Source: Arthrobacter echini (GTDB lineage: Bacteria > Actinomycetota > Actinomycetes > Actinomycetales > Micrococcaceae). From it: a stretch of 64,000 bases of DNA. The DNA lies in assembly GCF_004803505.1 (NCBI RefSeq), contig NZ_SSWH01000010.1, positions 1 through 64,000 of the forward strand, read 5' to 3'. The translations under genes and the position numbers were made by a program. Position 1 is the stretch's first letter. Each line of letters starts with the position of its first letter. The notes below the pieces were generated by a model, which saw only the letters and a program-made list of their open reading frames with translations, made no database searches and was not told the origin of the DNA. Of the stretch, positions 16,661-24,409 are shown in pieces.

Positions 16661-18042
16661 GACTGTCAGAAAAACGGTGTGTGGGAGTCCGGCCTGATCC
16701 GAGAGGAGATGGCCGTGAACGACTTCACGACCGAAGTATTAGAGGCGATGATCGATCCTGTGACGGGAGAGATCATTGATCAGAAGGTCCTTGCCGAACG
16801 GCTGCTGGCCCAGGCCAAGGAGCAGGGCGTGAGCCTTGTCGGTCCGGGTGGCTTGCTGAGTCAGCTGACGAAGAGCGTGCTGGAGACCGCGCTGGAGGCG
16901 GAGCTGACCGAGCATCTCGGGCACGACCACGGGCAGACGCCCATTGCGGCGAACATGCGCAACGGGACGAGATCGAAAACGGTGTTGACGGAGATCGGCC
17001 CGGTCGAGATCGAAGTGCCCAGGGACCGCGACGGATCCTTCGAGCCGGTCATCGTGCCCAAACGGAAGCGTCGTCTGGATGGCATCGATGAGATCGTGCT
17101 CTCGCTGTCCGCCCGCGGACTGACCACGGGAGAAGTAGCGGCGCATTTCGAGGAGGTCTACGGCGCCAGGGCCTCCAAGGACACCATCTCGAAGATCACG
17201 TCAGAAGGTCGCAGGTGAGCTCGCGGAGTGGTCTTCTCGTCCGCTGGACCCGCTCTACCCTGTGCTCTTCGTGGACGCGATCGTCGTGAAAATCCGGGAC
17301 GGGCAGGTACGGAACACACCGTTCTACGTCGTCATGGGCGTCACCGTGAATGGGGAGCGTGACATTCTGGGGATCTGGGCCGGCGACGGGGGTGAAGGTG
17401 CCCGGTTCTGGTTGCAGGTCTTCTCCGAGCTAAAGAACCGCGGCGTCGAGGACGTGCTCATCGCCGTCTGCGACGGGCTCAAAGGGCTTACCCGAGGCGA
17501 TCAACACGACGTGGGAGCGCACGGTGGTGCAGCAGTGCGTCGTGCACCTGATCCGCAACAGCTTCCGCTACGCTGGCCGGCAGCACCGCGACGGGATCGT
17601 CAGGGCCCTCAAACCGGTCTATACGGCCCCGTCCGAAGCCGCTGCGAAGGACCGGTTCGAGGAGTTCGCTGCGGAGTGGGGTAAAAGGTATCCAGCGATC
17701 GTGAAGCTCTGGGAATCCGCGTGGGCTTCAGTTTGTGCCGTTCCTCGAGTACGACGTGGAGATTCGCTTAGGTGATCTGCACGACGAACGCTATCGAGTC
17801 GATCAACGCCCGCTACCGGCGGGCTGTCAGAGCCAGGGGCCATTTCCCAAATGAGGCCGCGGCGCTGAAGTGTCTGTATCTCGTGACCCGGTCTCTTGAC
17901 CCGACCGGCGGTGGCAGAGCACGCTGGGTCATCAGGTGGAAACCAGCGCTCAACGCGTTCGCGATCACCTTCGCAAGTCGGTTCGAGAAAACCATCCACT
18001 AATGAAAACCGCCGGACCCCACACACCGTTTATCGGACAGAC
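16661..18042 (+). mobile_element. IS256-family element, type B (inactive)
   Basis: Bounded by imperfect inverted repeats: left CTGTCAGAAAAACGGTGTGT (from 16663) and right the complement of CTGTCCGATAAACGGTGTGT (ending near 18041). About 1.38 kb. The same type of left end occurs at 32655-32695 in front of the chimeric ORF. Confidence 0.8.
16709..18002 (+). pseudogene. IS256-family transposase with about four frameshifts
   Basis: Starts MAVNDFTTEVLEAMIDPVTG with a GAGAGGAG site. Conserved blocks appear in successive frames: LTEHLGHDHGQTP, VPRDRDGSFEPVIV, then FVDAIVVKIRDGQV (first catalytic Asp intact, unlike copies A and C), AVCDGLKG (second Asp region), CVVHLIRNSFRYAG and CTTNAIESINARYRR (Glu region). 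Frame breaks are near 17200, 17490, 17730 and 17768, each explained by a one-base change relative to relatives. The gene is dead. Confidence 0.88.
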
Positions 18043-18206
18043 CCTGCTATGACAGGCGGGGACTATACATGGGCTGCGGGTATCGTTTGCTGCATGCGTG
18101 CTTCCGCGGTTGGGTACCGCCGTAAGCGCCGACCTCTGCACAGGGTCTCTTAAAATTGGTGAGCTAGACATTGGAGAGAGTGTGATGTTGGGATGGTTGT
18201 ACAGCA

Positions 18207-19184
18207 GTGAATGATCAGTGGGTCAGTGGGCCAGTATGGATACCGGAGGCCCCGCCATCGTGGGCGACCTACTTGGCACCAACCTTGCAACCGATTCCGC
18301 TTATCCCCGCGATCGCGGTGGTGTTGGGTGCGCTCTATCTGGCCGCCGCGATCCGTCTGTGGTCGATGGGGCGATCATGGTCTGTATGGCGAACAGCGGT
18401 TTTTCTGTTGGGCTGCATCATCATCATGATCACGATGGGTGCGGGAGTTGAGGGCTACGGGCTGCGTATGTTCTCCGTCTTCATGTTCCAGCAACTGACT
18501 CTCATGATGGCTGTTCCTCCGCTGCTGGTCCTCGGCCGGCCTGGCACCCTGTTGCTCCGTGCAACGCCTCACCGTGGACTCGGGCGCTTGGTCCTCAGGC
18601 TCGCCCATGCGGGTCTGCGATCAAGGGCCGCCCGGATCGTTCTTCATCCGGCCTTCATGATTCCGGTGTTCCTTGTCAGCTTCTATGGTGTCTATCTCAG
18701 CGGTATCGCTGACGCTATGCTTCCCTCCTGGTATGGGCATGTCACCTTGGAACTGCTGTTCCTGATTTCCGGGGTGCTCTTCACCGTGCCTGTGCTATCA
18801 ACCGATCCGCTGCCGGTGAAGCAGTCCCACCTCGGCCGGCTCCTCGACATCTTCGCCGAAATGCCGCTCCACGCGTTCTTCGGTGTGGTCCTAATGATGG
18901 CGACCACCCCTGTCGTCGACTTCTTCGGCACGTTGCCCGTGGCGTGGGATGTTGATCCGATTACTGATCAGGGTATTGCCGGCGGTTTAGCCTGGTCGTA
19001 CGGGGAACTGCCGTCGGTGCTGATGCTGCTGATCATCATGGTGCGCTGGCAGCGCGACGATACGTTGACTTCGCGGGCAGCCGACCGGAGACACAATCGG
19101 GAGGGAACGCCGGAGCTTGACGCGTACAACGCCTACCTCGAGCAGCTCCGGCAACGCTCCGAGCGCCATGATCGGCAACGATAG
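18207..19184 (+). CDS. CtaG-type cytochrome c oxidase assembly protein
   Basis: 325 residues, GTG start with GGATGG upstream. About seven membrane segments in the Caa3_CtaG (PF09678) pattern: AVVLGALYLAAAIRLW, LRMFSVFMFQQLTLMMAVPP with LLVLGRP, and HAFFGVVLMMATTPV. Bacillus-type CtaG is needed for caa3 oxidase maturation; actinobacterial homologues are often fused to or located beside CopD-like copper proteins. Here it stands alone after IS debris but in a window rich in copper and redox genes. The last 40 residues are charged and cytoplasmic. Confidence 0.85.
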   Translation: MNDQWVSGPVWIPEAPPSWATYLAPTLQPIPLIPAIAVVLGALYLAAAIRLWSMGRSWSVWRTAVFLLGCIIIMITMGAGVEGYGLRMFSVFMFQQLTLMMAVPPLLVLGRPGTLLLRATPHRGLGRLVLRLAHAGLRSRAARIVLHPAFMIPVFLVSFYGVYLSGIADAMLPSWYGHVTLELLFLISGVLFTVPVLSTDPLPVKQSHLGRLLDIFAEMPLHAFFGVVLMMATTPVVDFFGTLPVAWDVDPITDQGIAGGLAWSYGELPSVLMLLIIMVRWQRDDTLTSRAADRRHNREGTPELDAYNAYLEQLRQRSERHDRQR

Positions 19185-19278
19185 GGAGCCTCTGGCCTGC
19201 ATCAGTCTAGATAGTGCACCGTTCCCCGTTCTAGGTCCTATACGGGGATTTTTGAGAAGAACTCGGTACTGGCACCAT

Positions 19279-20031
19279 TTAACTTGTCACGAGTCGGACA
19301 GCTTCGCGGAAGTCTTCGAGCGAGGTCAGTGTGTTGCGGTTCTGGTCATCGAGGAGGATCAAGGCGGGGGCTCGGGTAATGCCGACGCGCGTGGCTTCAA
19401 TCCGGTCGGAGTCGATGAGGGCGAACACCTCGGAGCTCTGCATGTCGGCTTCGAACTGTTCGCTGTCGAGGCCTAGCTCGTGGGCAACAGCCAGATAGGT
19501 ATCCATGGTGATGTGGCTGTGCAGCCGGGGCAATTCCTGGGCGTCTGGACCCAGTGTGATTGCTTCCAGGAAGGAAAGAAAACACCCCTGGCGGTCGGCG
19601 GCCTCAAGTGCGGTTGCACCTAGGTATGCCTGATCGTTCGTGGGAAGGTGTCGCGCGACGAAGGTGACGCGGCGGGAGTAGTCCGCTCGGAGGTTGGAGA
19701 GAAATTCCTGGGTAGAGATGGTGCCGGGGGTGTATAGGTCGATGAATTGCACCAGGATGGTCCGCTCGTGGGAGGCACGCGAGATCAGACGGTCGCTGGG
19801 AGCAAGGGTGGCACGCAAGGCGGCCTGCTGGCTTGTATGGACAGTCGAACTCGTAGTGGAACCCGCCCGAGGAGCAGGAGAATCCCTTGAGGTCGCAGGG
19901 GACGGGTCGGAGTCGAGGTCAGGCTCGTCGGGACTGTTTGACAGGTACCCTTTGAATCCGATGAGAAAGGCGATGGAACCGAGTATCAGGATGATAGCCA
20001 GGGGAATCATTGCTGCTAACCAGGGGTTCAT
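19279..20031 (-). CDS. Membrane-anchored DsbA-like protein lacking CXXC
   Basis: 250 residues: N-terminal anchor (AAMIPLAIILILGSIAFLIG), a Ser/Pro/Asp-rich linker to about residue 70, then a DsbA/Thioredoxin_4 fold: TILVQFIDLYTPGTISTQEF, VTFVARHLPTN, GATALEAADRQGCFLSFLEA, and VGITRAPALILLDDQ with the cis-Pro loop. At the place of the usual E-F-x-D-x-x-C-P-x-C motif it reads QFIDLYTPGT, so both active-site Cys are missing. It cannot be a thiol oxidase in the usual way and may be a chaperone-like or metal-binding derivative. A DsbA-like protein with an active-site motif lies at 39145. Convergent with the ctaG gene. Confidence 0.7.
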   Translation of the reverse strand: MNPWLAAMIPLAIILILGSIAFLIGFKGYLSNSPDEPDLDSDPSPATSRDSPAPRAGSTTSSTVHTSQQAALRATLAPSDRLISRASHERTILVQFIDLYTPGTISTQEFLSNLRADYSRRVTFVARHLPTNDQAYLGATALEAADRQGCFLSFLEAITLGPDAQELPRLHSHITMDTYLAVAHELGLDSEQFEADMQSSEVFALIDSDRIEATRVGITRAPALILLDDQNRNTLTSLEDFREAVRLVTS

Positions 20032-20256
20032 GAAAAGGTGCCAGTCCTGTCACGTCCGACGACATCGAACAGGTTTATAAGTTCGCGTGTGCCCGACGAG
20101 TCGTCGATCGGAACGTTTCGCCCCGAGATACTGCCATCGCGGCATATCAAATACATCCTACCGTGAACCATTCCACGCACCTTCGTGTCTCACCTGGGCA
20201 GCACAGCGAGGTGAGCCACGACGTTCATAGCTAGACCGGCGGCTGAGTGTTCGGTG
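20032..20256. other. Short intergenic region upstream of the CXXC-less DsbA gene
   Basis: 225 bp between the start of the minus-strand thioredoxin-fold gene and IS debris; expected to hold that gene's promoter. No clear motif or ORF was seen. Confidence 0.4.
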
Positions 20257-20487
20257 TCATTGTGGTATCACCAGCTCATCACAGAGCGGCGACGGCGACC
20301 TGATCATCACACCCCACAGTGTGTTGAACGTTGCGGTGCGGGCTTTGACTGCACTCGTCCTAGTGGCGTGCAGCGTCCGGATTACCTCGATAGGGCCGGA
20401 CATCGCTTTCAGGATCGCAGTTGAGGTCTGGGCAAGGACAGCTTGTGCAACCTGCTCAGCGCCCAAACGGTCGGACTTGCCGTCCAT
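20257..20487 (-). pseudogene. IS110-family transposase, internal fragment
   Basis: 76 codons reading GKSDRLGAEQVAQAVLAQT, EVIRTLHATRTSAVKARTAT and FNTLWGVMIRSPSPLCDELV, a close match to the central region of IS110 transposases (K-S-D-x-x-D-A-E-x-A-A-R-A-V-L; R-x-x-R-x-x-A-V-K-x-R-T). Neither the DEDD N terminus nor the Ser-containing C-terminal domain is present. Confidence 0.7.
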
Positions 20488-20504
20488 CCGCCGCGCGATC
20501 CTGT

Positions 20505-20924
20505 TGGGCAGGGTTAAGGTTCATTGTCGGCTCCCGCGTGGTCAAGGTACCAGAAGATCTGGACGGTCACTTTCGCTGGCATGGCGATGCCTTCTGTGAC
20601 GGGCAGGTCATCGACACCATAACCGCGCTACCGCGCGCGAGTGGCTATCCCCACGGCACAGGACGTCAACGATGCGAGCAAGCGGGCCGAATCGGTGTGG
20701 GACCGGCAGGTGCACGATCAATCGTGGCGGGCGGTGTGGGCTTACTTTGCCAAGCGAGCCTGACGTGACCACCGCACGCTCACAGCGCAGGAGGACAAGG
20801 CCAAGGCCGTCGTTGCCGGCGAATAGGCCCCCAGGAAGCCACGATTCGTCAAGACCGCCAACGGCGCCACTGGCGTGGACGATGCCGCGCTGGAGCGTGC
20901 TCGGCGTCTGGTTGGGCTGAAGGG
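20505..20924 (+). pseudogene. IS1634/IS1549-like transposase, upstream part (decayed)
   Basis: The frames read WAGLRFIVGSRVVKVPEDLD with GHFRWHGDAFCDGQVIDTIT, then after a frameshift KRAESVWDRQVHDQSWRAVW with YFAKRA, a TGA, DHRTLTAQEDKAKAVVAGE, a TAG, PRKPRFVKTANG and ERARRLVGLKG. The order matches an IS4-superfamily (IS1634) transposase. The gene was already broken by one frameshift and two stops. It is interrupted after LKG by an IS21 element and resumes at 23798. Confidence 0.75.
20919..20924. repeat. Left 6-bp target-site duplication of IS21
   Basis: gaaggg directly precedes the TG terminus at 20925; the same hexamer follows the CA terminus (23792-23797). Confidence 0.85.
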
Positions 20925-21044
20925 TGAGTATGACAACCCCATTTGGCCCCACTGTGATGGTCTGATTTGGCCCCACCCCCGGGTGGGGTCGTGCTGGCCG
21001 TCGTCGGGTGACGGCGGCCTGGTGCCGGCCTGGTGGGCCGGGGT

Positions 21045-21326
21045 CTAGAAGTCGGTGTTGGTCGCCAGGGGTGGCGGCTGATGGTCGTGGCGCGCCTGCC
21101 CGGGGGTGGTGCCCAGGGCGTCGGCGATCTGGTTCCAGTCGCGCTGGTCGGGGTCCATCTGGGCGATGGTGGTGGTGATCATCGCTTCGGCGGTGGCTGC
21201 GAGGCCGGACATGGCCTGGATGTAGGTCAGGTCGGTGTAGTCCCAGTCGCGGTCCTGGGCCAGCTGTTCGGCGGCGGTGATGATCGCGGCCAGGGCGTGT
21301 TCGTCGGTGAGAGGGTTGGGTCTCAT
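21045..21326 (-). CDS. Small accessory protein of IS21 element (third ORF)
   Basis: 93 residues from MRPNPLTDEHALAAIITAAE to the tail PPPLATNTDF. The ATG overlaps the istB stop (ATGA), so it is translationally coupled. It is predicted to be helical and contains an HTH-like stretch (WNQIADALGTTPGQAR). IS21 elements normally need only istA and istB; the role is unknown, perhaps DNA binding at the ends. Confidence 0.6.
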   Translation of the reverse strand: MRPNPLTDEHALAAIITAAEQLAQDRDWDYTDLTYIQAMSGLAATAEAMITTTIAQMDPDQRDWNQIADALGTTPGQARHDHQPPPLATNTDF

Positions 21327-22108
21327 GAGCGTTGCTCCTGGGTGGTGCGTAGTCGGTAGGAGGCGGTGCCGGTGTTGATGATGTGGGCGTTGAACGTCAG
21401 GCGGTCCACGACGGCCGCGGCCAGGCGGGGGTCGGTGAAGGTGGCACCCCATTCGGAGAAGGGAGCGTTGGTCGCGCAGGCGATCGAGGCGCGTTCCTCT
21501 CGTTCGGTGATGATCTGGAACAGCAGCTCGGCCCCGCGCGCGTCGAGGCTGACGTAGCCCAGCTCGTCCAAGCAGAGCAGGTCCAGGCGGGCGTAGCGTC
21601 CGATCAGGCGGGAGAGCTGGTTGGTGTCAGCGGCTTCGGTGAGTTCGTTGACCAGGGCCGCGGTGGTGATGTAGCGCACTCGTCGGCCTTGCTCGGCCGC
21701 AGCGGTGCCCAGGCCGATCAGGAGGTGACTCTTGCCGGTGCCGGAGTCTCCGAGCAGGACCAGGGGCTGACCGGCATCGATCCAAGTCCCGGTGGCCAGG
21801 TGAGCCAGTGTCGCCGGCGGCAGATCGGGCATGACGGTGGTATCGAAGTCCTCCAGTCGTTTGGTGCGGGGGAACTTGGCCTCCTTGACTCGCCGGGCCC
21901 GGCGGCGACTCTCACGGTCGTCGCACTCGACGGCCAGGACCTCGGCAAGGTAGGCGGTGTGGGTCAACCGTTCCCGGGCCGCGGCCTGGGCCAGCTCGGT
22001 GGCCTGGGTACGGATCGTGGGCAGGAACAGTGTCTTGCAGGCCGCGGTGATCGCTGCCTGAGCGGCGGCCTCGCTCATGGCCGTGACGGCCGGCGCCGGG
22101 GCGCTCAT
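21323..22108 (-). CDS. istB: IS21-family helper ATPase IstB
   Basis: 261 residues. DnaC-like AAA+ ATPase: Walker A LVLLGDSGTGKSHLLIGLG, Walker B region LDLLCLDELGYV, sensor motif IACATNAPFSEW. N-terminal helical region (1-85) contacts IstA. IstB assembles on DNA and activates IstA. Its start overlaps the istA stop (ATGA arrangement), as usual. The frame appears intact. Confidence 0.93.
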   Translation of the reverse strand: MSAPAPAVTAMSEAAAQAAITAACKTLFLPTIRTQATELAQAAARERLTHTAYLAEVLAVECDDRESRRRARRVKEAKFPRTKRLEDFDTTVMPDLPPATLAHLATGTWIDAGQPLVLLGDSGTGKSHLLIGLGTAAAEQGRRVRYITTAALVNELTEAADTNQLSRLIGRYARLDLLCLDELGYVSLDARGAELLFQIITEREERASIACATNAPFSEWGATFTDPRLAAAVVDRLTFNAHIINTGTASYRLRTTQEQRS

Positions 22109-23646
22109 CCTCGCACTCCGGCCAGGAGCGTGTCGTAGAGGGCCAGCGAAGGCGCCGGACGGTCATCCAGGAGCGCGGCGGGTGGAGCGCTGGCGGGAAG
22201 CGCCACCGCCGCCGCGGCCGGAGCCTGGGCCTGGGTCAGGCGGCGGGCCTCGACGGCGACCAGGTCGGGGTCGTAGCGGCCCATAGCCACCGCGCCCTCC
22301 AGTGCCGCGATGATGCCCGCGGCCCGCTGGGTGCGGTGCAGCAGCAACACCCCCACCAGTGCTCGAGTCCCTGCCCCGTCGCCTAGGTCCTTGCGGGCCG
22401 CGTCCCAGAAGCGTTGATGGGACGCGGTGAATCCGCCACCGGCTCTGGCGGCGGCCAGCGCCGTGGATCCGGCCAGCGCCCCGGGCTTACGGGCCAGAAC
22501 CTCCAGATAGTGGTCCAGGACCAGGTCCTCACTGAACTTGTGGATCGATCTGACGTGACGAGCGACCACGACCCCGTCGGCCACAGCGACCACGGTGGTG
22601 GCACCGAGCTTGACCCGCAAGCGCCGACCGGCGAAACGCGCTGGCACCGAGTAGTAGGACTGGCGCACGCAGACCCGCGCCCTGGCATCGACCCGGCAGG
22701 ACAGCGAGGCTGCCGGGTCGAAGACCTCCTGCGGCAACGCCCGCAGCCCGGGCAGCTCGCGCGCGGCCGCCGCACCGACGGTCTCGATCCGCCCGGTGAT
22801 CCGTCGCGCGTCGTCCTTCGCGTCGGCGAGAGCCATATACGAGTTGAGCTCGGCGAGGTCGGCGAAGTCGGGGACCGGGACCAGGTGACGACGCCGGAAC
22901 CGGCCCACCTCGCCCTCGACCCCACCCTTCTCATGGGCGCCCTCCAGGCCCGGCAGACAGAAGAAGGAATCGAACCCGTAGGTCGAGCGCAACGCGATGA
23001 ATCGCGGATTCTCGATCCGTTCACGGCCCAGCACCACCCTAATCACCGCCGCGGTCAGGTTGTCATACCGGATCATCCCAGTCGGGATCCCGCCCAGACG
23101 CTCGAATGCTTGCACGTGACCATCGAGGAAGGATTCCTGAGCCTGATTCGCGTAGGCGATATGGACGGCCTTGCCCGAGTGGGACAGGCGCAGCACGAAC
23201 ATCCACAACTTCATCACCACCCCACCGATCATGGCCTGGAACTCCCCGAAATCGACCTCGGCCTCCTCGGCCGGGCCATGGGCCTGGGGCACCTTGACCT
23301 GCAGCGACTGATCGAAGATCTCCCGCCGCAACTCACCGACCAGGGCCCGCACGCTGGACTCCGCCACCTCCGCCCCTTCCTCCTCGACCAGCCGCTGCCA
23401 CACCCGACGAGCGGTATGACGCTGCTTACGGTGGACCTCCTCGTCCGCGACCAACCAGCCGCGCACCGTGGCCACGTGCTCGCCCAGGACCGGCGCCTCT
23501 CGGTCGGGAACCTTGCGCGGCGGTGGTGTCGCATCGGCCAGTGCCTGACGCACCGTTCGCCGGTGGACCTTGTACTTCTCGGACAACGCCCGGATCGACA
23601 TGTCTTCATCCCTCCGGTCTCGCCGGATACTCTCGAACTGCTCCAC
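22105..23646 (-). CDS. istA: IS21-family transposase IstA
   Basis: About 513 residues. N-terminal HTH (SIRALSEKYKVHRRTVRQAL), then an rve/DDE core: EEAEVDFGEFQAM (first Asp), TGMIRYDNLTAAV (second Asp), HEKGGVEGEVGRF (Glu). The C-terminal region has the IS21 MRYDPDLVAVEARRLTQ-type tail. The GTG at 23644-23646, preceded by AGGAG at a spacing of about 9, is preferred to a TTG six codons upstream. Frame intact, so with istB the element may be active. Confidence 0.9.
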   Translation of the reverse strand: MEQFESIRRDRRDEDMSIRALSEKYKVHRRTVRQALADATPPPRKVPDREAPVLGEHVATVRGWLVADEEVHRKQRHTARRVWQRLVEEEGAEVAESSVRALVGELRREIFDQSLQVKVPQAHGPAEEAEVDFGEFQAMIGGVVMKLWMFVLRLSHSGKAVHIAYANQAQESFLDGHVQAFERLGGIPTGMIRYDNLTAAVIRVVLGRERIENPRFIALRSTYGFDSFFCLPGLEGAHEKGGVEGEVGRFRRRHLVPVPDFADLAELNSYMALADAKDDARRITGRIETVGAAAARELPGLRALPQEVFDPAASLSCRVDARARVCVRQSYYSVPARFAGRRLRVKLGATTVVAVADGVVVARHVRSIHKFSEDLVLDHYLEVLARKPGALAGSTALAAARAGGGFTASHQRFWDAARKDLGDGAGTRALVGVLLLHRTQRAAGIIAALEGAVAMGRYDPDLVAVEARRLTQAQAPAAAAVALPASAPPAALLDDRPAPSLALYDTLLAGVRG

Positions 23647-23797
23647 TCTCGACAACTCCTTCAATCGCCTCCACCGCTTCCGTGATCGTCTTGGTCGACA
23701 TCACGAACGGTAGGGCTGGTAGGTCGAGGGTGGGGCCAAATCAGAGCATCAAAACCGCTCCAGGTGGGGCCACTTCAGAGTGGCACACTCAGAAGGG

Positions 23798-24065
23798 GTA
23801 CGTCACGAACATGCCGGTCACGGTGATGCCCGCGCGTGAGGTCATCGCCTCCTACCACTGGCCGCGGCAAGTCGAAGCGTCCTTCCGGGTGAGCAAAACC
23901 GGCCTACGCGCCAGGCCGATGTTCCACCACGCCCTCGAGACCATCGAAGCCCACCTGTGCGTGGTCATCACGGCCCTAACGTCATCCCGCCACCTGCAAA
24001 ACGTCACCGGAAGGAGTATCCGCAAGATCGTCCAGACACTCCGGCCGCTGCAGCAGATACTGTGA
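23798..24065 (+). pseudogene. IS1634-like transposase, downstream part
   Basis: Continuation of the gene interrupted by IS21: YVTNMPVTVMPAREVIASYH, QVEASFRVSKTGLRARPMFH, then IEAHLCVVITALTSSRHLQN and a stop at 24063-24065. It contains the catalytic Glu region (V-E-x-S-F-R-x-S-K) and the conserved LRARPxFHH block. The tail after the stop also resembles transposase-flanking IS DNA. Confidence 0.8.
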
Positions 24066-24409
24066 GCATCGCCGGACACCAGCAGACCGCCCCTGACCCT
24101 CTCACCAACCCGGCCCGCGAGATCCTCACCGCAACCGACACCGCGTGGCAGGCACACTAAACCGGCACGAGTCGGGACAGGAGCGCCCTGCCATCCCTCC
24201 GAACTGGACGTGCGGCTTCTAGCGCATCCGGCTCTCCGCATGCTCATGCCGTGGCTGCTTGTCCCCTGAGGTCCGAAGAGCTGATTATCGGGTTGCCAAA
24301 GCTTTGTTCTACGATGTGTAGAAGTACAACTTCTACACATCGTAGAAACCAAGATGCCGGCCTGAGTACCATGTATTTTCTTCTGCGCCGGCTTGATGAG
24401 GGGCTGCTG
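24066..24409. other. cyd upstream region
   Basis: 344 bp between IS debris and cydA. It holds the double palindrome at 24307-24347, presumably the cyd promoter/operator, and no convincing gene. Confidence 0.6.
24307..24347. promoter_or_regulatory. 41-bp double palindrome, putative cyd operator
   Basis: A perfect inverted repeat with 19-bp arms and a 3-bp centre. Each arm is itself a dyad: TTCTACGATGTGTAGAA and TTCTACACATCGTAGAA, i.e. CTAC-N5-GTAG. It lies 63 bp before the chosen cydA start. Paired dyads of this kind suit a cooperatively binding dimeric repressor; the half-sites resemble BlaI/CopY-type boxes, but the regulator is not identified. Confidence 0.7.

Larger units (their letters stand above)
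20925..23791 (-). mobile_element. IS21-family element inside the IS1634-like transposase
   Basis: 2867 bp, termini TG...CA. Both ends contain several copies of a TTTGGCCCCAC-like block (left 20944-20986, right complement 23729-23770), the usual multiple IstA binding sites. A 6-bp duplication gaaggg flanks it. Removing the element and one repeat restores GLKG-YVTNM in the host transposase, which proves the boundaries. It carries istA, istB and a small third ORF. Confidence 0.92.

Noticed and set aside
22414-23685. 423-codon plus-strand ORF opposite istA
   Set aside because: It lies wholly antisense to istA, which carries clear rve motifs; long antisense frames are expected at this GC content.
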